Positions 48,213-56,397 of a stretch of 60,746 nucleotides of DNA are shown here, in pieces; position 1 is the first letter of the stretch; each line of letters starts with the position of its first letter. This DNA is from a virus. A program made the position numbers and the translations under genes. The stretch spans positions 1 through 60,746 of IMG/VR virus record IMGVR_UViG_3300049491_000195; one strand, 5' to 3'. The notes beneath the pieces were generated by a model, which had not been told where the DNA came from, ran no database searches, and saw only the letters and a program-made list of their open reading frames with translations.

Positions 48213-51200
48213 TTACAATCCAACAAGTTGGTCTCTTAGTCCATCAAGAATTGGGCGTAGTGCCGAAGCATTTCCACTTGCTGCTGTAGATGCGTATTCC
48301 TTGTATTCATCGCTGTCAACTGGAGCACCGGATGCCTGTGCAATCGCCTTAGTGATTGCTGCCGACAATTCCTTTGTTCTGCTGATGTAAGAAGTGTCTA
48401 CGTTGACTGCATTGTTGGTATCTAGAGAAACAAGCAATTGCTTCAATTTCTGTCCGTTACCTGCAACCTTCTGCGCACCTTCAAAGTTACCACCCTCAAT
48501 ATAGCGTTGAGCACGCTTGTTGATTTGTAGAATAGCTTGGTTTGCCAAGGTCTTTAGAACTGGACGAACACGCTGGAAGATTTGTTGAACTGCCTGCGTT
48601 GGATCAGTGGATGGCGATTTCTTCAAATCTGAACGTTGCTTCATCTTATCACGTTCAACGGAGCCAGGCTTCGCGCCACCAGCTGCATTTTCAAATCCGG
48701 TAATATAGACGTTCTTCAGTGTGCCGATTTGTTCAGCAAGCAAGTTGAAAACGTTGTATGCATTCTGCATGTCTTTACCGCTGTGCTTACCCATTCTAGC
48801 ACGCATAACAGTTGGATCTTTTGCATCGCGATAATCTTGCCCGTCTTCCGGAGGAGCACGTAGCAATTCCGGATCAACTTGTTGACCATCGTCAGTAAAA
48901 GCGATAATCTGGTATGGTAATGTACTGTCTCCACCCGGATTATATTGCTTGCCCTTTCTTGCAAATTCCTTTGTTCTTGCATCAATGAATTTCTTGTCAG
49001 GCTTGATACCTGCGACACCATTTTGTGCTGTAACGATAACAAAGTTGTCTGGATTAGCTTTGAATTCTTTCCATAGCAATCTTTCGCTGAATGGTGCCGG
49101 CTGAAGATCTGCATCGTTGCTCAAGCCGTGCCTTCTGTGCATCCAACGAACTAGATTTTGTCCGCCCTTTTGCTTACCAACTAGCTTGCTCAAGGAACTT
49201 TCTTCAATAAACGCTTCCTCTAGCTCCTCGTCCCACTTAATCTGCTCTAGCAGAGTCGGATTTAGCATTGATTCACGCAATCTAGGCATGCCGCCTTGCG
49301 CACCTGCGATCTGTGCTTGTCCTTGTGTTGGCCCACCTAACTTTGCATCCGAATCCGGATAAGCATAGATGTATTGTCCCATTGGATCTCTTACCAAGTG
49401 GAAACGTACACCATTCATGCTGTATTCCTTGACGTCTGGCTTGTATCCAGGAACTGCCATTCCGTGGTCAACATCAACTCTGCCCAAGTCTTGTGCATTG
49501 TCTCTCAACCATGCTGCTACAGAACGCATTTCTGCATCTGTGTTTGGACCCTGTCCCTGTACATTGGCCATTGTTTGAATTTGTTCAAGTGGAGTATTTG
49601 TAAACATACCAAATAGCTGACGACCCATACCACGAACGTTTTGCTGGCTGTAGCCTGGCAAATTGCTGACATGGTGCCACTCTGGAGTTTGCATTCCTGT
49701 TGTCTGCATTGCATTGCTAATAATTGCTGGAACGTCTGCTGCTGTTCTTAATGCAACCGCATTGGTTGCTTGATCTGGAAGAACATCTGATTCTCCAGCA
49801 CCTGCCATCGGATTAATACGGTTCATGAAGTCACGCATTGTGTCTGATGGAGAAATAGCACCAACTTTACGTTGTGTATCTGCACGTGATGCAGCCGGTA
49901 GGTTCATAGGTTTATCGCTACCAACAACTTCACCATCATCGGTATCCATTGTAGCTGGAAGATCATCATTACCCAAACTTAGAATATCGTCAATATCGTC
50001 GAGGTGATGGCGAGACTTTGTCATTGTTGGCTTTGCTTCAGAAACATCGCCCATAACACGGTCATAGCAAGCCTTCATTTCTTCCGGAGTATACATCATC
50101 AATTCTTGCATTGAATAATGTCTGCTGTCCTTACTGAAACCCATGTTTTGAATGTTTTCAATCTTCTGGGCCATTTCCTGCTTGTGCATGTCATTCCCAG
50201 TATCCATCATTGGTTCTTGTTCATCGAACTCACCGAAATGATCTTGTGAATAACGTCCTGCCTTACCATATGCATCAGTTGTTGTATCTGGCATTTCTGG
50301 TTCAGCTTCATCCATCGCACCTAAGTTCTCATCACCGTATGTCATTGGAGAATTTTGTCCTGCAGACTTACTCTTCATGTCTGATCTAATAACAAGATTA
50401 CCAAGCTTTACACCCTTACCGGATGCTGGCTTTTCGACAAACTTATTATCTTCCTCATCAACCATGCCGTCCATTGTGGCATCATCCATGATTTCCAGGC
50501 CATCGACTTGCATACCCATTTCAGAGCCGTCACACGCCGGGCAACCCTGTCCCTGGCAGGCTGGGCATCCAGTGCTGTCTTGTTCCATACCATCAACCTC
50601 TGCACCCAACTCTGGGAAGCAGGTTGGGCAATTCCAGGCACCACATTCACATGCTGGCTTGGCCATTGCTTGCTGCATTGGAACACCTTCATTCTGAAGT
50701 GCTTCTTCAACTGCCGACATCCACTTGCTAAATTCGTCCTTTTGATCCATTGCTGGCTCCTCTACCTTTACGTTTGCTGAACCGAATGACATAGGCGAGA
50801 GATTGCCGTCATTATCCATTTCACCAAAATTGTCTTTTGCGTTTTGTTCTAGAACTGCTGCAATGTTGGCAACAGGTACGACAATCTCTTTATTGTCGAA
50901 ACTAATGATTGCTTCTTGACCACTTGTGCTGTAGGCAACAAAGACACCCATTCCTGGGCCAATAACTGAGCCGTAAACATCGGCAATTTTCACCATATCA
51001 CCTGAGCGGAATTCCGGACGCTCATTTGATGTACCTGGTGTATCTGGATTTACACTCATGTGGAACCAATCGTTGCCCTTTTGGTAGCCATCTTCGTAGT
51101 CACGTTCTGGGAGGCCAAATTCATCGGCACCAAGTTCCTTAGCAATACCCTTGATATCAACCATAGCACCATCTTGAGTGCTGTGCATATATCTACCAGT

Positions 51201-51329
51201 TCCACCACCGACGCTAGGATCAACCATAATGGTTGCATCTTGCTTAATCAATGCGTGTTTTGGGTCCTGATCGGGGAAGACTGCCGGTACACTCTCCATA
51301 ATCTTTATCCATTTTCTAATATCTGACAT
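48213..51329 (-). CDS. Very large late protein with DnaJ-like Cys repeats
   Basis: 1038 aa from the ATG at 51329 (AAGGGA about 8 nt upstream). The start MSDIRKWIKIME|SVPAV ends in I-M-E before S, matching the prohead protease pattern. Residues near 235-285 hold ECGAWNCPTCFPELG then GCPACQGQGCPACDG; the latter is like a DnaJ zinc-finger half. An acidic Met-rich middle follows, with repeated MTYGDENLGAMDEAE-like phrases. The C-terminal 350 residues are basic/helical (KQRSDLKKSPSTDPTQAV). Likely a virion-associated protein; large size and late promoter agree. Function unknown. Confidence 0.75.
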   Translation of the reverse strand: MSDIRKWIKIMESVPAVFPDQDPKHALIKQDATIMVDPSVGGGTGRYMHSTQDGAMVDIKGIAKELGADEFGLPERDYEDGYQKGNDWFHMSVNPDTPGTSNERPEFRSGDMVKIADVYGSVIGPGMGVFVAYSTSGQEAIISFDNKEIVVPVANIAAVLEQNAKDNFGEMDNDGNLSPMSFGSANVKVEEPAMDQKDEFSKWMSAVEEALQNEGVPMQQAMAKPACECGAWNCPTCFPELGAEVDGMEQDSTGCPACQGQGCPACDGSEMGMQVDGLEIMDDATMDGMVDEEDNKFVEKPASGKGVKLGNLVIRSDMKSKSAGQNSPMTYGDENLGAMDEAEPEMPDTTTDAYGKAGRYSQDHFGEFDEQEPMMDTGNDMHKQEMAQKIENIQNMGFSKDSRHYSMQELMMYTPEEMKACYDRVMGDVSEAKPTMTKSRHHLDDIDDILSLGNDDLPATMDTDDGEVVGSDKPMNLPAASRADTQRKVGAISPSDTMRDFMNRINPMAGAGESDVLPDQATNAVALRTAADVPAIISNAMQTTGMQTPEWHHVSNLPGYSQQNVRGMGRQLFGMFTNTPLEQIQTMANVQGQGPNTDAEMRSVAAWLRDNAQDLGRVDVDHGMAVPGYKPDVKEYSMNGVRFHLVRDPMGQYIYAYPDSDAKLGGPTQGQAQIAGAQGGMPRLRESMLNPTLLEQIKWDEELEEAFIEESSLSKLVGKQKGGQNLVRWMHRRHGLSNDADLQPAPFSERLLWKEFKANPDNFVIVTAQNGVAGIKPDKKFIDARTKEFARKGKQYNPGGDSTLPYQIIAFTDDGQQVDPELLRAPPEDGQDYRDAKDPTVMRARMGKHSGKDMQNAYNVFNLLAEQIGTLKNVYITGFENAAGGAKPGSVERDKMKQRSDLKKSPSTDPTQAVQQIFQRVRPVLKTLANQAILQINKRAQRYIEGGNFEGAQKVAGNGQKLKQLLVSLDTNNAVNVDTSYISRTKELSAAITKAIAQASGAPVDSDEYKEYASTAASGNASALRPILDGLRDQLVGL

Positions 51330-51354
51330 TGGGCATCCCTTGTTATTCAATATT

Positions 51355-51363
51355 GTATTTATC
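51355..51363 (-). promoter_or_regulatory. T4-type late promoter GATAAATAC
   Basis: On the minus strand 26 bp upstream of the 48213-51329 ATG. Confidence 0.7.
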
Positions 51364-51388
51364 AAGGTCTACGGAGTTTGCGGCCATT

Positions 51389-51414
51389 AAAAAAGGGTGC
51401 CCGGAGGCACCCTT
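51389..51414 (-). terminator. Terminator after the HNH-RNA ligase gene
   Basis: Minus-strand stem AAGGGTGCC-TCCG-GGCACCCTT then TTTT. The UCCG tetraloop matches the UNCG class. Confidence 0.9.
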
Positions 51415-51432
51415 GGGTGTTTGTTCTTGTTT

Positions 51433-52452
51433 TTATTTCTTTAGTTCATTTGGAATAAAAGATCTGCCAGCGCGCCAGTGCTTGGTTGTCTGTACGTGAC
51501 CCTTTCGTACAAACTTAGCAATGGATGTCTTAAACTCCCTATAGGTGAAAGAATCTGCCAGTCGGACGACATAGCCTTCATCCCTTTCCCAATGCAGAGT
51601 CTTCTCCAGTGCTCGTATTTTAGCCTCATCCCAAATATCTTTGTAGATTACCGGAACAGGTTCAATACCCAGCAGGTCAAAATACTGCAAAGTATCGTCC
51701 CAGCTAAGGCAAACATTCATCTCATTCCAGACGGAAAATCCAAGGAAATAAGATGTTAGGTCCGCGTAGTGGATCGAGTGCTCAGCCCACAGATTCTCGC
51801 CACAAATCCGCCAATCCTGCGGTATATCGTGTGCAATTCCGGACCAAAATCCCTTGACCCAAGCACGGTCTGCCCCGCCCCTTGAATCTATGCTACGTGC
51901 ATGGATATGGTCACTATACATGGTAGTATTTTCACCATCCATTTTCTTTGTGACAATAACCAGTTTCCCTACGAAGTGTGAAAGATCCTGCATTACGCGG
52001 TCATCATCGTTGACGCCCGGACTCCAGGGTAGATGGTTGGTCCTAGGATATTTTACACGAGAGGTAAACAGGGGCAACACTTCTTCTAGAACCTTTTGTA
52101 CGGATTCATCAAAGAATAGTTCGCCCTTCCCCCTGCGGCCGTCTTCCAATACAGGATTACCCCATTTGTCATAAATGTGGTCATCGTAAAGGTGAGGCGG
52201 AACCCATACCTTGGTGATCCCGGCCGCATGGCGGACATCTTCTACGCTGATAGTGGTACGTTCGCATGCAAGGTGGTGTTCCTCACACACAGACGCACCA
52301 TTCTCCAAATAATAGCCGCCGTCGGGCCACAGTCTGCGCTCAAGAATGTGATGTGCATCCTTGGCAGGTTTTTCGCAGAAGACACACCTATGACCATCCC
52401 GTAGGAATACCCCTTCCCGGAATGCATCACGTGTTAACAGTTTTGATTCCAT
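51433..52452 (-). CDS. HNH endonuclease-RNA ligase fusion
   Basis: 339 aa from the ATG at 52452. Residues 1-65 are a Cys-bearing HNH-type domain: FLRDGHRCVFCEKPAKDAHH (C23, C26, H34, H35) then ENGASVCEEHHLACE (N51, C56, H59, H60). Residues about 160-330 are a nucleotidyltransferase of the Rnl/ligase superfamily: VTKKMDGENTTMYSD holds motif I (K170-x-D-G), CGENLWAEHSIHYADL is motif III-like, and DEGYVVRLAD with FKTSIAKFVRKGHV give motifs IV and V. Sealing of RNA or nicked nucleic acid is predicted. A hairpin (52460-52477) precedes the ATG. A GTG at 52479 would extend it through the hairpin. Confidence 0.8.
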   Translation of the reverse strand: MESKLLTRDAFREGVFLRDGHRCVFCEKPAKDAHHILERRLWPDGGYYLENGASVCEEHHLACERTTISVEDVRHAAGITKVWVPPHLYDDHIYDKWGNPVLEDGRRGKGELFFDESVQKVLEEVLPLFTSRVKYPRTNHLPWSPGVNDDDRVMQDLSHFVGKLVIVTKKMDGENTTMYSDHIHARSIDSRGGADRAWVKGFWSGIAHDIPQDWRICGENLWAEHSIHYADLTSYFLGFSVWNEMNVCLSWDDTLQYFDLLGIEPVPVIYKDIWDEAKIRALEKTLHWERDEGYVVRLADSFTYREFKTSIAKFVRKGHVQTTKHWRAGRSFIPNELKK

Positions 52453-52459
52453 AATTCTT

Positions 52460-52477
52460 GGTAGTCCAAGAACTACC
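52460..52477 (-). promoter_or_regulatory. Hairpin GGTAGT-N6-ACTACC before the HNH-ligase ATG
   Basis: Perfect 6-bp stem ends 7 nt before the ATG. It may modulate translation or partially attenuate read-through from the gene before it. No T-run follows. Confidence 0.4.
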
Positions 52478-52479
52478 AC

Positions 52480-52947
52480 TCAAAAGTTATATTCAAGCGC
52501 CAAATTGATAACTTCGAAAGTTGAAAAATCCTTCTTCGGAATTACTGACAGAACCGCGTTGGTCTTTTCAGTAATTGGCATCTTCAACAATGCAGCCGCG
52601 AAGGGGAAAATAGCAGAGTTTTCGTAGCCGGTAACAGCACCAAGGAAAACACCCATGTACCTATTGTACATAAATTCCTTGCCGCCGTAAACCGAAGTAT
52701 GGTATTGTGAATTACGATAAACGCCTACAGCATATCCACTGTCAAACTTATATGCCAGCCCAAAGTTGTTATTGTTGTGTGCTTTGTCGGTATGAATCCA
52801 TCGTTGGCCATTCTCGTCGGTAAATTCATATGAACTGTCATGATTATTGGCACTGTGGCGTGAAATCAAATGAACAGTAATTCCATCTGCAAAAGCAAAT
52901 GTCGACGAAAGTCCCAATACAGCTACTGCCAATAATTTCTTATACAT
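52480..52947 (-). CDS. Secreted outer-membrane beta-barrel-like protein
   Basis: 155 aa from the ATG at 52947, preceded by AAGG. Residues 1-20 MYKKLLAVAVLGLSSTFAFA form a clear signal peptide ending AFA|DG. The remainder alternates hydrophobic strands (NFGLAYKFDSGYAVGVYRN; YMGVFLGAVTGYENSAIFPF) and ends in LALEYNF, a terminal Phe typical of outer-membrane barrels. A PagP-like size is noted but no catalytic motif is certain. It could alter the envelope, for example blocking superinfection. Confidence 0.65.
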   Translation of the reverse strand: MYKKLLAVAVLGLSSTFAFADGITVHLISRHSANNHDSSYEFTDENGQRWIHTDKAHNNNNFGLAYKFDSGYAVGVYRNSQYHTSVYGGKEFMYNRYMGVFLGAVTGYENSAIFPFAAALLKMPITEKTNAVLSVIPKKDFSTFEVINLALEYNF

Positions 52948-52967
52948 GACAGGCCTTGCTGACCTCA

Positions 52968-53099
52968 TCAGCCTTCATACCTGCCTTGATAGCTTCCATT
53001 TTGCAGGTGTGATTGATATGCACAAGATGAAAGGAAAATCGTTAGGCACATTGCACATATACCTACCAGGAATAATATATTTCTTAGATCTGCATCCAT
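52968..53099 (-). CDS. Small lipoprotein-like peptide, 43 aa
   Basis: The frame from the ATG at 53099 to TGA at 52968 codes MDADLRNILFLVGICAMCLT then IFLSSCAYQSH, a hydrophobic helix followed by LSSC, a plausible lipobox. It overlaps the ligase start region by one base. A similarly short outer-membrane lipoprotein would be a candidate o-spanin, but length and context do not prove this. Confidence 0.4.
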   Translation of the reverse strand: MDADLRNILFLVGICAMCLTIFLSSCAYQSHLQNGSYQGRYEG

Positions 53100-54463
53100 T
53101 ATTTAATCTCCGCTGAAGAGTTTGCCACAGTCTTGTCGCTTCTAAACTCGGCAAAACGGCACAGGAACAGTGAATCCACTCCGGTACGAGTCTTGCTCTT
53201 GATGCGCTCATTGTAGAGCACCGTTGCAATGGTTCCAAGAAGTTCATTCTGTGTTGCAGTAATTTCCTTACGCAACTCATCCGAGAATCCACTGATATTG
53301 CATTCAACAAGCCTGTCACTGGATGCCATCTGGATGCTGCCGACCATACCGACAAACTTACCTTCGCCGGGATTGAAACCGATGATCTCCATGTCGGCAT
53401 CCTTTTCTGCCTTGAATTTAACCAGGTGCTTGCTGCGGGTATCTTCCCACAGGCCGCAATAATTCTTCAGGATGGTGCCTTCTTCGCCATCGGCCAGCAA
53501 CTCTTCAAAGTGGGCCACTGCTTCTGCCTGGCTATTCACGACGCGGGTCGGAATCATCCAGAAAGTTGCCTTCTTACCCTTAAGCTTTGCGGCCAGTGCA
53601 TCCACATCTCTCGGTGTGACACTTTGTACAGCCAAATCCAACGATGCAAAACGCTTTTCATACGTCAGCTTGGAAATACCCGCCTTGAATTCATCTGCAG
53701 GGATGATATCCCAAATCTGGGCACGAACCATCTTGGCTTCTTCGGGGCTAATCGTGCCTTTGATAGCTTTGTTGATGATGCCATTGCCGGTCTTTCTATC
53801 CAGAAGCTTGCCATTAGCATCCACAACCACCAACTCACCGTCAATTACGACAGGTTTGGAAAATTGCTTGCCAAGTTCGACAAATTCCGGTTCCATGTAT
53901 CCAAGCAAGTCGATCGCACGACCGCTGCGTCCACAGATAGCAACCTTATTGCCATCCACATGGAAGTTTACCCGGAGACCGTCAGCCTTCAACTGGCTAA
54001 GGGCCGGATAGGTAATGTTCTTGATGTTTTTCTCGTCGTAAGGACGACAGAGCAAACAGGGGTAGGTCGGGATGAATCCTTTGATCACTTCATTGATCGT
54101 GCCATCCGCCATACCGCAACGCAGATCCTTGCCAATAATGCGCTCAATAACAGTGGCGTCAGGAGTGTCAAGGCTGCTAAGAACACCACGAAGATGCTCA
54201 ATAGCTGCGTTACCAGTGAGTTGTCTAGACGACAACTTGTCAAGTTCAGCCAATGCCCAGTCGAGGGTCTGGTGGCTTTCGCCTTCTGCAAGGAACTTGA
54301 AGGTATAGGAAGGGATTTTTCGGATGAAGAAGTTGACATATGGATCCAGAGCAAGTTTCACAACTTTCAGGAATAACTCGTTGTCACGATGCTGCTCGAT
54401 CAGCGCATGCTTATGACCACGCTTAGTGTCGGACCCGATATTTTCCAGAATCTGCAGAATCAT
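53099..54463 (-). CDS. ATP-dependent DNA ligase, T4 gp30-like
   Basis: A 454-aa ligase. Active-site motif I is QLKADGLR with K159, identical in position to the T4 ligase lysine. The N-terminus MILQILENIGSDTKRGHKHA aligns with T4 (MILKILNEIASIG...). LTGNAAIEHLRGVL, VVIDGELVVVD (motif III), EGTILKNYCGLWED (motif IV) and KHLVKFKAEKDADMEIIGF (motif V) are present. It seals nicks in replication and recombination. Its own sigma70-type promoter precedes it. Confidence 0.95.
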   Translation of the reverse strand: MILQILENIGSDTKRGHKHALIEQHRDNELFLKVVKLALDPYVNFFIRKIPSYTFKFLAEGESHQTLDWALAELDKLSSRQLTGNAAIEHLRGVLSSLDTPDATVIERIIGKDLRCGMADGTINEVIKGFIPTYPCLLCRPYDEKNIKNITYPALSQLKADGLRVNFHVDGNKVAICGRSGRAIDLLGYMEPEFVELGKQFSKPVVIDGELVVVDANGKLLDRKTGNGIINKAIKGTISPEEAKMVRAQIWDIIPADEFKAGISKLTYEKRFASLDLAVQSVTPRDVDALAAKLKGKKATFWMIPTRVVNSQAEAVAHFEELLADGEEGTILKNYCGLWEDTRSKHLVKFKAEKDADMEIIGFNPGEGKFVGMVGSIQMASSDRLVECNISGFSDELRKEITATQNELLGTIATVLYNERIKSKTRTGVDSLFLCRFAEFRSDKTVANSSAEIK

Positions 54464-54483
54464 AGTATCCCCTTTGTGTCACA

Positions 54484-54512
54484 ATTGTACTGTGATCAAC
54501 AGGTCTTGTCAA
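54484..54512 (-). promoter_or_regulatory. sigma70-type promoter for DNA ligase
   Basis: TTGACA, 17 bp, TACAAT on the minus strand, followed by AAAGGGG before the ATG. Confidence 0.85.
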
Positions 54513-54696
54513 TCGGGTGTTTGAATACATCCTTAAGCTCTTTCTCAAGGATATAGTTAGCCATTTCTGGTGGCATTGTCAGGTACATTCTATCGTGGTG
54601 TGTCTCACAATAGGATTTACCGTATATGGTTGGATGATGGCATTTTTCACCATCTCCAATCCACGTGCAAATTGTTGGCTTATCTTGGCTTTTCAT
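54496..54696 (-). CDS. Small zinc-binding-like protein, 66 aa
   Basis: Has CTWIGDGEKCHHPTIYGKSY followed by CETHHDRMYL, with cysteines at 10, 19, 30 and nearby histidines at 20, 33 and 34, suggesting a single zinc site. The C-terminal half is helical. Function unknown; it overlaps the metallopeptidase by 17 nt. Confidence 0.65.
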   Translation of the reverse strand: MKSQDKPTICTWIGDGEKCHHPTIYGKSYCETHHDRMYLTMPPEMANYILEKELKDVFKHPIDKTC

Positions 54697-55855
54697 ACCA
54701 AGTTGTCATGCCAAACGGAGACTTGATGCGGTGCTCCGGATCGCTGTGGATGACATATACGGTATCGCAGTAAAGCGGGTCGCCAAAGCCAAGACCGCAA
54801 TCATATCCATCGGTGAAGTGGATAAACTTTTCCGGCATGATGTCATTTGCCTTCATGTAACGCCAGTTACAGTTGAAGTCGTTACCACCACGACCCATAA
54901 CCTTGTATTCGTCGATTTCGTCCAAATTGTCCGGTGTGTATTTCTGCGGATTGTAGACTTCCGTGTCCGAGCACCACAGCAGCAAGTTGAAATCTTGGAA
55001 CTGTTGCATAATGCCCTTAACTTCACCAAGGAAGTCACGGATCATCTCGTCGGAAATAGAACCCGAACTGTCCATTGCTACTGCAACGTCAATCTTGAAG
55101 TCTTTCTTCGTGCCAGGCAGGAAAATACCCATCGCCTGGGTCTTTCTCGAGCAACGATTCCAGTCAAAGTCGTTACGCATGATCGATTGGACAGTCATGT
55201 TCAAGATTTCACGCCAATCCATCTGCGGTTCCGTCATGTCTTTCAACATGCGCTTCACACCCAATGGTGTGTTGCCAACGTCAACCTTTGCGGCTTGCAT
55301 AACAGCGGCAGCAATCTCATTGGAAAGGTTGCGACGCTCTTCTTCCGTCATCGGTTCACCCTTACCATCACCCGGTTCGAGGTGAATGTCAAATTCAGGA
55401 TGTTTTGCGCTGGGATCTTTCAGGAGAAGCTCGTAGACTTCTTCCGTGAACATTCCCTTGTACTTGGGATCGTAGCAACCCTCAACACCAGTGCGGACCT
55501 TATCCGGGAATGTACCAACTCTGTGATCACGCAACTCGCCATTGATAACATAGTCAGCAGCAGCATTCCATAACTTGGCCTTTCGGCTTCCGCGGCGGCT
55601 CATGTGGTCATACACACAATGCTCAACTTCGTGTGCAATCAGGAAGATTGTTTCCTGTTTGTTCAACTTCTCGATGAAGTTGCGGTTGTAGTAGAAATAA
55701 CGACCGTCAGTTGCAGCGGTCGGGCACCAATCGGAATCGGTTTCATCCCTCAAAATCAACCTGGTGGCAAGAGTGCCCCAAAAAGGTTGAGTCAGGAGCA
55801 GCGAGACTCGTGCTCTGATAATTTGTTCGACGATTTCGTCAGGTGATTTTGCCAT
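54680..55855 (-). CDS. VWA-like metallopeptidase (DUF2201-type)
   Basis: 391 aa from the ATG at 55855 (GAGGTACAC upstream; the longer frame to 55936 runs through the promoter). The N-terminal part contains HEVEHCVYDHM, an HExxHxxxxH zinc motif (H75, E76, H79, H84). The C-terminal half is a von Willebrand A-like fold with AMDSSGSISDEMIRDFLG and a metal-adhesion Thr/Asp near HFTDGYDCGL. This combination is known in bacteria and T4-like phages as putative metallopeptidases. It may cleave host proteins or take part in virion assembly; substrate unknown. Confidence 0.8.
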   Translation of the reverse strand: MAKSPDEIVEQIIRARVSLLLTQPFWGTLATRLILRDETDSDWCPTAATDGRYFYYNRNFIEKLNKQETIFLIAHEVEHCVYDHMSRRGSRKAKLWNAAADYVINGELRDHRVGTFPDKVRTGVEGCYDPKYKGMFTEEVYELLLKDPSAKHPEFDIHLEPGDGKGEPMTEEERRNLSNEIAAAVMQAAKVDVGNTPLGVKRMLKDMTEPQMDWREILNMTVQSIMRNDFDWNRCSRKTQAMGIFLPGTKKDFKIDVAVAMDSSGSISDEMIRDFLGEVKGIMQQFQDFNLLLWCSDTEVYNPQKYTPDNLDEIDEYKVMGRGGNDFNCNWRYMKANDIMPEKFIHFTDGYDCGLGFGDPLYCDTVYVIHSDPEHRIKSPFGMTTWYEKPR

Positions 55856-55874
55856 GTGTACCTCGTTGTGTGTC

Positions 55875-55903
55875 ATTATAGCGAGACAGAGGCGTGTCTG
55901 CAA
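55875..55903 (-). promoter_or_regulatory. sigma70-type promoter for the metallopeptidase
   Basis: TTGCAG, 17 bp, TATAAT on the minus strand, about 20 nt upstream of the ATG. Confidence 0.8.
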
Positions 55904-56054
55904 GCGGTAGTGGTACCCCATGATGGAACACTTCAAACCACCGTCCTGCCAGTTAAGTGCTGGCTGCTCTCTTCAGTGTAACTAATCCGGCATGCAGCCG
56001 GTGGCGCCACCTTGTGTGCAGCGACCGAACGTTTTTCTGAGCTAATGAGGTATC
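55904..56054. other. Structured non-coding spacer
   Basis: About 150 bp without a credible gene. It holds three inverted repeats on either strand: GCCAG-N7-CTGGC (55948-55964), CCGGC-N5-GCCGG (55987-56001) and the palindrome GGTGGCGCCACC (56000-56011). A weak TTGAAG-N18-TACACT promoter-like element lies at the right end (TACACT at 56056-56061). I tested it for a tRNA and it does not fold as one. A small RNA, a decayed gene or a recombination site are possible. Confidence 0.4.
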
Positions 56055-56396
56055 TTAGTGTAACAGACCCTGACCCAACTCTTCAAGGTGCTCCAGCACA
56101 ATCTTGTCGTAGCCATTTTGTACTGCGTATTCGATGATTTCGGAGAGGACAACTTGTTCGTCGGGAGTAGAATACCAGAGAACCTTGTAAGGATCAATTG
56201 TATCTGTTCCGGATAGTGTTGCAACTGATTTTTCGAGGTAGTTTTTAATGGATCCAAATTCTGGTGTAAACTTTCCCAGAGCAGCATCAAGTATTTCAGA
56301 ATGCGTAACCACCTGGATCTTCTTAATGACGTTACCGGAAGTATCGGTAACTGTGTATTCGGTCCCCAACGAGTCGATATTAGTATTTTTGAACAT
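56055..56396 (-). CDS. Hypothetical protein, 113 aa
   Basis: Predicted beta-rich N-terminus (GTEYTVTDTSGNVIKKIQVV) and helical C-terminus (LSEIIEYAVQNGYDKIVLEH). Located directly after the SOD-like gene with 1 nt between. No family recognised. Confidence 0.6.
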   Translation of the reverse strand: MFKNTNIDSLGTEYTVTDTSGNVIKKIQVVTHSEILDAALGKFTPEFGSIKNYLEKSVATLSGTDTIDPYKVLWYSTPDEQVVLSEIIEYAVQNGYDKIVLEHLEELGQGLLH

Positions 56397-56397
56397 T

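Noticed and set aside
52948-53010. A 19-27 aa reading frame MEAIKAGMKADEVSKACHV upstream of the barrel gene
   Set aside because: Interesting helical wording, but too short, without a good start site, and overlapping the lipoprotein-like ORF.
52975-53400. A 141-aa minus-strand frame overlapping the ligase 3' end
   Set aside because: It lies in a different frame within the ligase and has random composition; only the 52968-53099 frame looks like a real peptide.
53426-55573. Plus-strand frames of 316 and 302 aa opposite DNA ligase and the metallopeptidase
   Set aside because: The minus-strand genes have clear catalytic motifs, while the plus-strand frames have no family features or start signals.
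55904-56054. tRNA or tmRNA gene
   Set aside because: A 5-bp stem with a 7-nt loop is present but no acceptor, D or T arm can be built around it.
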